Source of the DNA: an uncultured Collinsella sp.
GTDB taxonomy: Bacteria > Actinomycetota > Coriobacteriia > Coriobacteriales > Coriobacteriaceae
Assembly: GCA_900759435.1 (NCBI GenBank)
Contig: CAAEVD010000124.1
Coordinates: 1 to 7,232 of the forward strand
Length of the DNA: 7,232 nt
Direction of reading: 5' to 3'
Shown: positions 1 to 6,433 of the stretch, in pieces
Layout of the letters: the number at the start of each line of letters is the position of its first letter
Numbering within the stretch: the first letter of the stretch is position 1
Made by a program: the position numbers and the translations under genes
Notes under the pieces: model-generated
Database searches by the model: none
Seen by the model: only the letters and a program-made list of their open reading frames with translations
What the model was told of the DNA's origin: nothing

Positions 1-1293
1 ATCACCATGGGTGTTTCGCTCATGGGTTGCGGTGACGAGAACCTCGACCGCATGTGCACGAAGATCTACGACCACGTGACGCACACGGCTGAGCACTTGG
101 TCGAGACCGCCGAGAACCTCGAGCGCGAGTACGGTATCCCCATCGTCAACAAGCGCGTCTCCGTCACCCCGGTGGCGCAGATCGCCGCTTGCTGCAAGGA
201 TGAGGACCTCACCCCCATCGCGCATGCCCTCGACCGTGCGGCCGAGACCCTCGGCATCGACTACCTGGGCGGCTTCTCCGCGCTCGTCCAGAAGGGCATC
301 GGCGACGCCGACCGCCGCGTCATCCAGTCCATCCCCCAGGCGCTCGCCACCACGAGCCGCGTCTGCTCCAGCGTCAACGTCGCCAGCCTGCGCGCCGGCA
401 TCAACATGGACGCCGTGCTTATGGCCGCCCAGACCATCATCGATGCCGCTAAACTCACGGCCGACCAGGATTCCGTCGGCGCTTCCAAGTTTGTCTGCTT
501 TGCCAACATGGTCGAGGACTCCCCGTTTATGGCGGGCGCCGTCCACGGCGGTGGCGAGGCCGACGCCGTCATCAACGTAGGCGTTTCGGGCCCCGGCGTT
601 ATGGCCGCAGCCCTGGAGACGCTGCCCGACTCCGCATCGATGATGGAAGTCGCCGAAAAGATTAAGCAGACCGCCTTTAAGATCACCCGTGCCGGCGAGC
701 TCATGAGCCGCGAGGCCGCCCATCGCCTGGGTGTCGAGAAGGGCATTGTCGACCTGTCGCTGGCCCCCACGCCTGCCATCGGCGACTCCGTTGCCCGCAT
801 CCTCGAGATCATCGGTGTTGGCACCTGCGGTGGCCCCGGCACGACCTGCGCACTCGCCATGCTCAACGATGCCGTCAAGAAGGGCGGCGTCATGGCCAGC
901 TCCAGCGTGGGCGGTCTCTCCGGCGCCTTTATCCCCGTGTCCGAGGATGCCGGCATGATCGCCGCCGTCGAAGCCGGCGCGCTTTCGCTCGAGAAGCTCG
1001 AGGCTATGACCTGCGTGTGCTCCGTCGGTCTGGACATGATCGCCATCCCCGGCGACACCCCGGTCGAGACCATCGCCGGCATCATCGCCGACGAGATGGC
1101 TATCGGCGTCATCAACAACAAGACCACGGCCGTCCGCGTGATTCCCGCCATTGGCAAGGGCGTGGGCGACTGCGTCGAGTACGGCGGCCTGTTTGGCCGT
1201 GCGCCCATCATGCCGGTGAACCCCAACGCCGGCACCGTGCTTGCCCACCGTGGTGGACGCTTCCCGGCACCGCTGAACTCGCTCAAGAACTAG
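1..1293 (+). CDS. PFL family protein (DUF711 / UPF0210), 5' partial
   Basis: The reading frame is open from the first base (I-T-M-G-V-S-L-M...) and ends at TAG 1291-1293. Family members are usually about 450 residues and have a short N-terminal segment before the 'TMGxSL' block. I therefore read this as a gene entering from upstream, with about 20 codons missing, and not as a gene starting at the ATG at 7. Family hallmarks seen are the N-terminal ITMGVSL block, glycine-rich stretches ([33 protein letters not shown]), and the C-terminal block [17 protein letters not shown] followed by a GD...[13 protein letters not shown] stretch. The family has a pyruvate-formate-lyase-like fold, but its biochemical role is not established. 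No glycyl-radical motif is evident to me. It is probably cytosolic, with no signal peptide or membrane segment visible. In many bacteria the preceding gene is a small ACT-domain protein, which would lie outside this window. Codon use is strongly C/G-ending and typical of a native gene. Confidence 0.9.
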   Translation: MTMGVSLMGCGDENLDRMCTKIYDHVTHTAEHLVETAENLEREYGIPIVNKRVSVTPVAQIAACCKDEDLTPIAHALDRAAETLGIDYLGGFSALVQKGIGDADRRVIQSIPQALATTSRVCSSVNVASLRAGINMDAVLMAAQTIIDAAKLTADQDSVGASKFVCFANMVEDSPFMAGAVHGGGEADAVINVGVSGPGVMAAALETLPDSASMMEVAEKIKQTAFKITRAGELMSREAAHRLGVEKGIVDLSLAPTPAIGDSVARILEIIGVGTCGGPGTTCALAMLNDAVKKGGVMASSSVGGLSGAFIPVSEDAGMIAAVEAGALSLEKLEAMTCVCSVGLDMIAIPGDTPVETIAGIIADEMAIGVINNKTTAVRVIPAIGKGVGDCVEYGGLFGRAPIMPVNPNAGTVLAHRGGRFPAPLNSLKN

Positions 1294-1310
1294 CTGAGGG
1301 GTACTGGCGA

Positions 1311-1446
1311 GGAGCCCCGGGGGAGGGCAAATATATAAGGTCGCCTGCTCGGACAGTCCTGACTCGCACGGAGAGCACATTAAGTGCTCTCCGGCTCGTG
1401 CGGAACTCGCGATCGACCTTATATATTTGCCCTCCCCCGGGGCTCC
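1311..1446. repeat. 136-bp element with perfect 33-bp terminal inverted repeats and a central hairpin
   Basis: The left arm 1311-1343 (starts GGAGCCCCGGGGGAGGG, ends TATATAAGGTCG) and the right arm 1414-1446 are exact reverse complements over 33 bp. The 70-bp centre holds a second perfect hairpin: CGGAGAGCAC (1369-1378) pairs with GTGCTCTCCG (1384-1393) around a 5-nt loop. Extra short complementary patches (CGCA 1365-1368 with TGCG 1399-1402) suggest that nearly the whole element folds into one long stem. Each arm also contains a CCCCGGGG palindrome beside an AT-rich AAATATATAA stretch. It has no coding capacity, no T-run after either arm, and no obvious target-site duplication at the edges. 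It begins 17 bp after the upstream stop codon. It could be a MITE-like or other dispersed intergenic repeat, or a structured RNA. The sequence alone does not decide between these. Confidence 0.85.
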
Positions 1447-1523
1447 CGCACAACGGGACCTCAGTTGGTTTCTGTCCCGGTTGCAGTCGCTTCGCTCCTG
1501 CACCACTTGGCTGGTATGACGAT

Positions 1524-1552
1524 TTGGCGTTGGATCGGTTCTTTCTGATATA
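1524..1552 (+). promoter_or_regulatory. weak candidate promoter ahead of the methyltransferase
   Basis: TTGGCG (1524-1529) is followed after 17 bp by GATATA (1547-1552), overlapping an AT-rich GATATATG patch. This is the best sigma-70-like pair I see between the inverted-repeat element and the methyltransferase start. Both hexamers are imperfect. If used, transcription would begin near 1559-1560, directly at the foot of the 1561-1592 terminator hairpin, so the mRNA would start with that stem-loop. The same bases overlap the short ORF 1516-1548. This is offered only as the best available candidate. Confidence 0.22.
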
Positions 1553-1560
1553 TGTTGGTT

Positions 1561-1592
1561 GCGGCTCTTCTTTTGGGAGGAGTCGCTTTTTT
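1561..1592 (+). terminator. intrinsic terminator or attenuator just upstream of the methyltransferase
   Basis: GCGGCTCTTC (1561-1570) pairs with GAGGAGTCGC (1577-1586) over ten consecutive positions, two of them G-U wobbles, with a 6-nt loop. Six T's follow directly (1587-1592). There is no equivalent T-run on the other strand, so it acts on plus-strand transcripts. It may end transcripts from the DUF711 gene about 270 bp upstream. However, it lies only 19 bp before the GTG at 1612 and overlaps the expected leader of the methyltransferase. There is no room for a separate promoter between its T-run and the ribosome-binding site. The methyltransferase must therefore be transcribed through it, which makes an attenuator role plausible. 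Confidence 0.7.
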
Positions 1593-1597
1593 GTTGT

Positions 1598-1604
1598 GAG
1601 GTGG
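1598..1604 (+). promoter_or_regulatory. ribosome-binding site deciding a GTG start
   Basis: GAGGTGG at 1598-1604 lies 7 nt before GTG 1612-1614 and fixes the methyltransferase start there. The nearer ATG at 1605 is in another frame and reaches a stop after four codons. The purine-rich GGGAGGAG at 1575-1582 is part of the terminator stem and too far from the start to serve. Confidence 0.6.
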
Positions 1605-1611
1605 ATGACCC

Positions 1612-2499
1612 GTGGCTGATGATTCGATTCGTTCTGAGCTTCTTTCTGCTGATTGGAATGGCGAATGGATGCGCTTGCAGGCTGGTCGGCGGCGGGCTGA
1701 TGACTCTTTTGAGTGGGACAAAAGGGCTCGGCATTTTCGGCCGCTTGAGACTGCTCCGTATGCCCGGGACTTTATGAAGCTGTTGGCATTAAAGCCTGGT
1801 GAATCCGTGCTGGATATGGGGTGTGGGGCTGGGTCGATTGCTATTCCGCTTGCGCAAGACGGACATCCTGTAATTGCTGCTGACTTTTCCCCTGCTATGT
1901 TGGGCACGCTTGATGCTGGCATTGAGTACTATGGGCTCGAGGATCTCATTACACCGCTTGAGCTTGCTTGGGATGATGACTGGGATTTGGTTGGACCGGT
2001 CGCGAAAGCGGTAGATGTTGCCTTTGCCAGTCGCTCTGTCACCACGACCAACCTTAAAGGCGCGCTTGCCAAGCTTGATCGAACGGCTCGTCGGCGTTGT
2101 GCTGTCACGATGGTCGCCAACTCCAGCCCGCGCTATGACCTGCACCTGATGAACGCCATCGGTGCCTCGGTTACCTGCAGTAATGGCTTTGTGTATGCCT
2201 TTAATATCCTCATTCAGATGGGTGCCCTGCCGCAGGTTACGTACTTTGAATCGCCTCGTCACGATACCTTCGATAGCCTTGAGGCGGGCGTGGAGGACTT
2301 CTCCCGCATGCTCGAGCACGGTAACGAGGATAAGATCGACCGTCTACGCGACTACGTCGCTCAGCATATGATTGAGAATCCCCATGCCGGCGAGCCAGGG
2401 TCCAAGGGCGTGCCGCAGGGGCGCTACATGCTCGACCACGTCCGCAAAGTCCGTTGGGCGTTTATTGCATGGGAGCCGGTCTCTTCGGGCCGCCCATAG
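1612..2499 (+). CDS. class I SAM-dependent methyltransferase
   Basis: This gene encodes 295 residues from GTG 1612 to TAG 2497-2499, with a good Shine-Dalgarno sequence 7 nt upstream. The glycine-rich SAM-binding motif I is VLDMGCGAGSIAIPLA (residues 66-81). Motif II, with its acidic residue, follows at PVIAADFSPAML (86-97, D91). An N-terminal FEWDKRARHF segment (33-42) precedes the Rossmann core, as in many small-molecule methyltransferases of this superfamily. The substrate cannot be read from the sequence. No membrane segment or signal peptide is visible, so it should be cytosolic. It appears monocistronic, with a terminator-like hairpin in its leader and no partner gene. Base use changes inside the gene: by my count 13 of 16 Ala codons before about residue 127 are GCT, but only 3 of 18 afterwards. 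The reading frame itself is intact. The superfamily call is firm; the specific function is unknown. Confidence 0.88.
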   Translation: MADDSIRSELLSADWNGEWMRLQAGRRRADDSFEWDKRARHFRPLETAPYARDFMKLLALKPGESVLDMGCGAGSIAIPLAQDGHPVIAADFSPAMLGTLDAGIEYYGLEDLITPLELAWDDDWDLVGPVAKAVDVAFASRSVTTTNLKGALAKLDRTARRRCAVTMVANSSPRYDLHLMNAIGASVTCSNGFVYAFNILIQMGALPQVTYFESPRHDTFDSLEAGVEDFSRMLEHGNEDKIDRLRDYVAQHMIENPHAGEPGSKGVPQGRYMLDHVRKVRWAFIAWEPVSSGRP

Positions 2500-2610
2500 A
2501 CCGTTTTCGGCTGCCGTACACGTCCGCCTGTAACCCGCGCTGTTCTCCCGCTCGGCATCCGCATTCTTTTTGAACTGGGCAAACACGCCCCACACCGCCC
2601 CGTTCCTGCG

Positions 2611-2654
2611 CTATCGTGGGACAGCTCACGTAGATTAAGGCCCCATCGCGGGGC
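2611..2654 (+). other. two small hairpins in the yhbY leader
   Basis: The 182-bp gap between the methyltransferase stop and yhbY shows no gene and no convincing terminator. Near its 3' end, CTA-T-CGTG (2611-2618) can pair with CACG-TAG (2627-2633), leaving one bulged base. Then GCCCC (2640-2644) pairs with GGGGC (2650-2654) around a 5-nt loop. The run 2650-2659 is itself the palindrome GGGGCGCCCC, so two mutually exclusive folds exist about 25 nt before the ATG. The sequence TATCGT at 2612-2617 could be an actinobacterial-type -10 element, but I see no matching -35. The Shine-Dalgarno ahead of the ATG (AAAGCGAG, about 2669-2676) is weak. Confidence 0.3.
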
Positions 2655-2681
2655 GCCCCATAACATAGAAAGCGAGAACCC

Positions 2682-2981
2682 ATGGCACTGACAGGAGCCC
2701 AGGTCAAGCAGCTTCGCAGCATGGCCCATCACCTCAACCCCGTCATCATCATCGGCAAGTCCGACATCAACGAGGGCACCGTCGAGCAGACGGTCGCCTA
2801 CCTGGAGAAGCACGAGCTCGTTAAGTGCTCCGTACTCGATGGTTCCAGCCTTTCCGCCCGCGAGGCCGCCGAAGAGCTTGCCGATCGCTGCCATGCCGAA
2901 GTCGTCCAGGTTATCGGCCGCAAGTTCTCGCTGTATCGCGAGTCCTCGCGCAAGGACATCGAGAAGATTAAGCTCGTCTAA
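2682..2981 (+). CDS. yhbY: YhbY family ribosome-assembly RNA-binding protein
   Basis: This is a 99-residue protein from ATG 2682 to TAA 2979-2981. It covers a single CRS1-YhbY (CRM) domain at normal full length. Seen hallmarks are the start LTGAQVKQLRSMAHHLNPV (residues 3-21), the RNA-contacting loop IIIGKSDINEG (22-32), and the C-terminal VQVIGRKFSLYRES (76-89). In known bacteria YhbY associates with pre-50S particles and helps large-subunit assembly. The plant CRM proteins use the same domain in group II intron splicing. It acts in the cytoplasm on rRNA. Elsewhere the gene often lies beside obgE/nadD-type genes. Here it stands alone, between a methyltransferase and a convergent regulator, and is followed after 39 bp by a strong terminator. 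The ATG start is fixed by alignment with the family N-terminus, although its ribosome-binding site is weak. Confidence 0.94.
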   Translation: MALTGAQVKQLRSMAHHLNPVIIIGKSDINEGTVEQTVAYLEKHELVKCSVLDGSSLSAREAAEELADRCHAEVVQVIGRKFSLYRESSRKDIEKIKLV

Positions 2982-3020
2982 GAGCCAACAATCCGGCGAG
3001 CCAGCATACATCAAGCTTGC

Positions 3021-3052
3021 GAGCGTCCGAGCAATTCGGACGCTCATTTTTT
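3021..3052 (+). terminator. intrinsic terminator of yhbY
   Basis: GAGCGTCCGA (3021-3030) pairs perfectly with TCGGACGCTC (3036-3045) around a 5-nt loop. An A and six T's (3047-3052) follow. On the minus strand the stem is not followed by a T-run, so it ends the rightward yhbY transcript. The last two T's lie inside the stop codon (3051-3053) of the convergent regulator gene, so the two units share this 3' boundary. Confidence 0.9.
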
Positions 3053-6050
3053 ATCGCTCGACGAGCACGCGGTTAAGCCTGCCCTCCACCAAGCGCTCGT
3101 ACAGACGCCGCGTCTCGGGCTCGGGCACGCCATTGACCTGCTCCCTCAGATGATGCATATGCCCACTGTACAGCTCGACGATATCGCGTCGTCGCCCCGC
3201 CGCACCGTAGACGCGCATAGCGCAACGCACCATGTCCTCGCGCGCCGTCTCTTGCCGCAGCCCCGACTCCACCAGCCATACCGCCGACTGCAGGTCGTTT
3301 TCTTCTAGGGCGGCATTCGCGCCCCGAATCATGCAGTCGATATACTTCGATTCCATAATGCGCCTCATACGCAAAAAGTAGGTGGGATTACAGCCATTGG
3401 GAACATACAACGGGCCGGCGTAGAGTTGCTCGATCTTAAGGCACAGCTCGATCAGATGGGGCCCGCGCGCACCCGTGCGATTTCCCAAAATTTCGCGGCT
3501 TATCTGATCAAACAACCGCACGTCGGTCTTGACGTAATCGCCGTTAAGCCCAATGCACTCGTTTTGAATCAACACACACGACTTGCCGTCCGGTGTCGGC
3601 CCCAAGGCCGAACGCAGGCGCGATATCGTCGAGTACAGATTGTTACGAGCGCTATTGAACTCGGCATGGGGCCACAGCTCCATAGCCAGCGTCTCGCGGT
3701 CGACCAGTGCATCCATGCCCAGCGCAAGCCGCTCGGCAAGCGTCGCCGCTTTCTTGCGGCGCCACATCTTATCCGTGATGGGAAACCCGTCGCGCTCGGC
3801 ACGAAACGCCCCAAACATGCGAATCTCGATATGGCCAATCGCATCGACACTCTCGGCATCGCCGGCCTGGAACAGACGCTCGCCTTCGCCCTCAAAGTCG
3901 TCACGCAGCGAATACCGCGACAGCTCGCGCACCGGGAGCTTCTTTCGAATTCTAGCAGCCGGCTCACCCAGACAATGCATCGCAAGACGCGCAAACAGCC
4001 GATACGATGGATCCAAAATCCCTGGGCGGTTCATGGACATCCAGGCTGCAAGGTCGCTATCGCGGCCCGCGGAGGCCAAATGCAGCGCCACCATCCAAGC
4101 CTCGGCACCACCGACCTGCGTCCGGCTCAAATCGAGCAGCTCTGCCTCTTCACGCACCGATACCATCGATGTATTGCGTAAGTACGCCGCGCGCTCTAGC
4201 AGCAGTGCGTTGTCGCGTATGTATCCAATCGATTCCTCGGCAAGCCTGAGCACCTGCACCGCACGGAATTTGGCATTGACCGGACGCCCCTCGGCCAGCG
4301 ACTGCCAGCCTTCCAGTATCAAGCCAAACAACTGGACTTGATTGTCACGCACGCGCACGGCAAAACGGTCGAGCTCATTGAATGCCTGCTCGTCGGTCAC
4401 CGGCATGCCGGCAAACAAGCGCCGCGCCGATAATACCATGCGCACCCAGATGGCGAGCGCTCGGATTCCACGCGCTTCGAGTGCCTCGAGCGTCAGGGCC
4501 ATCTCGTCATCACGCTCGTCAGTCCCTGCATACGACCCATCAAATAGCTCCGTCAACATGCGGTCCGCTCGCACAAACGCCCCCGCGATATCGAGCTCGC
4601 AATCGTAGGCCTTATCCGTTTTGAGCCCCGCGAGGATCTCACCGCCCTTCGCCCGCTCGGTCAGCCCATGTTTTATCTCGACATGTGCGAACAGCATGTC
4701 GAGTGCGGTACAAGACGCCTCACTTTCCAACGCTGTATGGCTTGCCGGAAGCCCCAGACCACTATCTCCATAACAGGCGGCCGTAAACGCGTGCGCCACC
4801 TTCCACGACACGGGATCGAGCTCGCAAATCGCTTGCTCGCCCGCATGCTCGATAATTGAGGCCATATACCGCGCGAGCTTTGTATTGGAGACGCTCACCG
4901 CCGCCAGATAGATGCCGAGCGCCTCGTCAGGCGTCGGCTCCGATGCCCGGCCATCTGCCTCGGTCTTTCCCAGCGCCGCGCGGCAGATATCCCCTCCATG
5001 CCCCGTCAGGGCCAGATCGACCCCATACTGCCCGGCAAGCTCCAACACCGCGCTGCGGTCCAAAAACGCGTCGGCGAGGTCCATCGCGGTATCGCAGCGC
5101 CCCGCTTTAATCAAAATACGTGCTGCCCGCACAACAAGTTCGGGGCGAATTTCGGCGACCAGCTTGCGCAATCGCAGGCGTGCGTTGTCCTCGGTACCCA
5201 AGCAGGTAAAGCTCCGGTCTGCCGGATCAACGCCAAAAATGGGATAATCGCGGACAAGATAGGACTGATCAATTGCCGAAAGCCTAACACCGCAAGCCTC
5301 GAGTTCCGAAATATTGCCCTCGCCCATTAAGACCATCAAGCATGCCACACTAAACAGGGCGTTGTTCTCGAGCGACGCCAGATCAACAAGTGCCGCACCG
5401 TAGATATTGACGATCTCGTTTTCGAGCATCTGGGCAACGTCTCCCTGTCCGTATAGCCCCGACTGCATAGCCGAGACGAGCTCGGGCACGCCCTGCGTAA
5501 GTTGATAGAAGTCGAGCGATGTGCTAATCGAAAACGCCGATGCCCACGCCGAATACTCATAGGCATGTACCTTGAGCATCTGCGCGTTGACTTTAATCGA
5601 ATCGCCCAGTCCATGAATCAGCTGGCGATTCGAAGGACGGCAGCTCATAAAGACCCCAACCCCCATAGCACGCAGGCTTCGGATTCGGTCGATCAGCTCC
5701 TCGGTCTCGCTCTGGCTGAGGTTAGGCACGTTATCGATTGCAATCAGGGAGTGCGGCTTGTCCTTAAGCTCTTCGGTAACGACCTCGAGCTGCATAAACA
5801 CCTCGCGCCCAATGGCGCGGTCTGCCTCGATGATTCGCACGGGACCTCGCGTCGGATCGCTTTTAACCTCTTGGGCATACTGCAGCAACACCGAGGTTTT
5901 CCCAAAGCCATCAGGCGCGTAGAGGACTACGATGCCGGCCTTTCGGCCCTTGGCGATAAGTTCGTTCATCAAGCGATCGCGCCGCACCGTATAACTACTG
6001 CCCAGCGGCATAAGCTCGAGGTCGTCCGTATTGCCCAAATCGTTAACCAT
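3051..6050 (-). CDS. large MalT-like STAND NTPase with C-terminal winged-helix/BTAD (SARP-type) transcriptional regulator
   Basis: This gene encodes 999 residues from ATG (6048-6050, read leftward) to TAA (3051-3053). The start is supported by AGGAG 5 nt upstream. The N-terminus is a STAND/MalT-like P-loop NTPase. It shows Walker A APDGFGKT (45-52), a Walker B-like LIAIDN (102-107), a sensor-like MSCRPSN (135-141), and the conserved GVPE turn (187-190) that ends this module. Residues ~210-730 are Ala/Leu-rich and helical, probably a divergent TPR-like sensor scaffold. The C-terminus has an OmpR/SARP-type winged helix (~741-812), recognisable from LWPHAEFNSARNNL and the following SRLRSALG. A BTAD domain (~840-990) follows. 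In characterised relatives, nucleotide and ligand binding drive oligomerisation and DNA binding. Ligand and targets here are unknown. The domain order is reversed relative to AfsR-type SARPs. No membrane segment is visible, so it should be cytosolic. It is monocistronic, and upstream repeats at 6083-6130 may be its operator. Confidence 0.88.
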   Translation of the reverse strand: MVNDLGNTDDLELMPLGSSYTVRRDRLMNELIAKGRKAGIVVLYAPDGFGKTSVLLQYAQEVKSDPTRGPVRIIEADRAIGREVFMQLEVVTEELKDKPHSLIAIDNVPNLSQSETEELIDRIRSLRAMGVGVFMSCRPSNRQLIHGLGDSIKVNAQMLKVHAYEYSAWASAFSISTSLDFYQLTQGVPELVSAMQSGLYGQGDVAQMLENEIVNIYGAALVDLASLENNALFSVACLMVLMGEGNISELEACGVRLSAIDQSYLVRDYPIFGVDPADRSFTCLGTEDNARLRLRKLVAEIRPELVVRAARILIKAGRCDTAMDLADAFLDRSAVLELAGQYGVDLALTGHGGDICRAALGKTEADGRASEPTPDEALGIYLAAVSVSNTKLARYMASIIEHAGEQAICELDPVSWKVAHAFTAACYGDSGLGLPASHTALESEASCTALDMLFAHVEIKHGLTERAKGGEILAGLKTDKAYDCELDIAGAFVRADRMLTELFDGSYAGTDERDDEMALTLEALEARGIRALAIWVRMVLSARRLFAGMPVTDEQAFNELDRFAVRVRDNQVQLFGLILEGWQSLAEGRPVNAKFRAVQVLRLAEESIGYIRDNALLLERAAYLRNTSMVSVREEAELLDLSRTQVGGAEAWMVALHLASAGRDSDLAAWMSMNRPGILDPSYRLFARLAMHCLGEPAARIRKKLPVRELSRYSLRDDFEGEGERLFQAGDAESVDAIGHIEIRMFGAFRAERDGFPITDKMWRRKKAATLAERLALGMDALVDRETLAMELWPHAEFNSARNNLYSTISRLRSALGPTPDGKSCVLIQNECIGLNGDYVKTDVRLFDQISREILGNRTGARGPHLIELCLKIEQLYAGPLYVPNGCNPTYFLRMRRIMESKYIDCMIRGANAALEENDLQSAVWLVESGLRQETAREDMVRCAMRVYGAAGRRRDIVELYSGHMHHLREQVNGVPEPETRRLYERLVEGRLNRVLVER

Positions 6051-6055
6051 GCCCG

Positions 6056-6060
6056 CTCCT
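6056..6060 (-). promoter_or_regulatory. ribosome-binding site of the BTAD regulator
   Basis: Read on the minus strand, AGGAG lies 5 nt before the ATG at 6050 in the context TTGAGGAGCGGGC-ATG. It supports this start over the in-frame Met at residue 14. Confidence 0.65.
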
Positions 6061-6078
6061 CAACTCGACCACATGGAC

Positions 6079-6130
6079 ACCGTAACGCTAGACCATATGT
6101 ATCGCTAGATGAATAGAGCGATGCTACGGT
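6079..6130 (-). promoter_or_regulatory. direct/inverted repeat cluster upstream of the BTAD regulator (operator candidate)
   Basis: On the plus strand TAACGCTAGA (6083-6092) recurs as TATCGCTAGA (6100-6109), 9 of 10 bases identical, with a 17-bp pitch. ATCGCT (6101-6106) is also inverted as AGCGAT (6117-6122). The outer edges ACCGTAAC (6079-6086) and GCTACGGT (6123-6130) are inverted matches in 7 of 8 positions. The block starts 29 bp upstream of the start codon. SARP-type winged helices bind direct repeats near promoters, so an autoregulatory site is plausible, although the pitch differs from the classical ~11-bp spacing. I found no convincing -35/-10 pair here. Confidence 0.35.
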
Positions 6131-6433
6131 TTAGGATGTTTGTTGGTACGCAAATGGCAAGTTTTTGTTCAGCGTGGTCCGATTGAAACTTATCCCCCAA
6201 CCAATCAGTCTTTGCGCAGGTCAATGCGCTTGCCAGCTTGTCCCATCCTTTGGCAGTGTACCTCAAATGAGCGCTGTTCAATTGTGTTGCGCAACTCACC
6301 TAACGCCAGCTACCGTCTGCGACCTTTTCATAGCATTTATGCATAGTATCTGTTATGGAATGAATCATGCTGCACCAGACGCACCCGTCCAGTTCGCGGC
6401 CAGATTTTCGTCAAGCACACGGCGCACGCTCAG
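6131..6433. other. non-coding interval between the nagB terminator and the regulator operator region
   Basis: About 300 bp, richer in A+T than the flanking genes, with no supported gene on either strand. Only short frames without family resemblance or ribosome-binding sites occur. It presumably carries the promoter of the leftward regulator gene. The best minus-strand pair is TTGAAC (plus coordinates 6276-6281) with TACACT (6255-6260), but the 15-bp spacer is short. A GCATTTATGC palindrome lies at about 6334-6343. I recognise no RNA family, insertion sequence or attachment site. Confidence 0.4.

Noticed and set aside
261..1286. Long minus-strand open frame (341 codons) antisense to the DUF711 gene
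   Set aside because: It mirrors a GC-rich gene with strong third-position bias. The translation is low-complexity (Ser/Ala/Pro/Thr-rich) with no family motif, while the plus strand is clearly coding.
1311..1446. Reading the inverted-repeat element as a rho-independent terminator of the DUF711 gene
   Set aside because: Neither arm is followed by a T-run and the outer stem is much longer than usual. A conventional terminator is present further on at 1561-1592.
1454..1502. Small hairpins CGGGAC/GTCCCG (1454-1479) and TGCAG/CTGCA (1482-1502)
   Set aside because: Five- to six-bp stems with 11-14-nt loops are expected by chance here and match no riboswitch or RNA family I recognise.
1017..1619. 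Plus-strand 200-codon frame running from the DUF711 gene through the inverted-repeat element to the methyltransferase start
   Set aside because: The Arg/His-rich start is a shifted reading of the DUF711 gene, and the rest reads through a perfect inverted repeat and a terminator. No recognisable protein.
3426..4341. Overlapping plus-strand frames (about 250 codons each) inside the regulator gene
   Set aside because: Antisense shadows of a continuous 999-codon frame with recognisable NTPase, winged-helix and BTAD motifs on the minus strand.
5502..6116. Plus-strand 204-codon frame opposite the regulator's N-terminus
   Set aside because: It lies antisense to the Walker A/B-containing part of the regulator and shows no own motif or ribosome-binding site.
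6155..6235. TGGCAAG (6155-6161) and CTTGCCA (6229-6235) as an inverted repeat
   Set aside because: Only 7 bp with 67 bp between arms, compatible with chance and lacking any supporting context.
6105..6346. Two short frames (64 codons minus, 68 codons plus) in the gap between nagB and the regulator
   Set aside because: No family resemblance or Shine-Dalgarno. The region is AT-richer and looks regulatory. I could not identify a pseudogene remnant.
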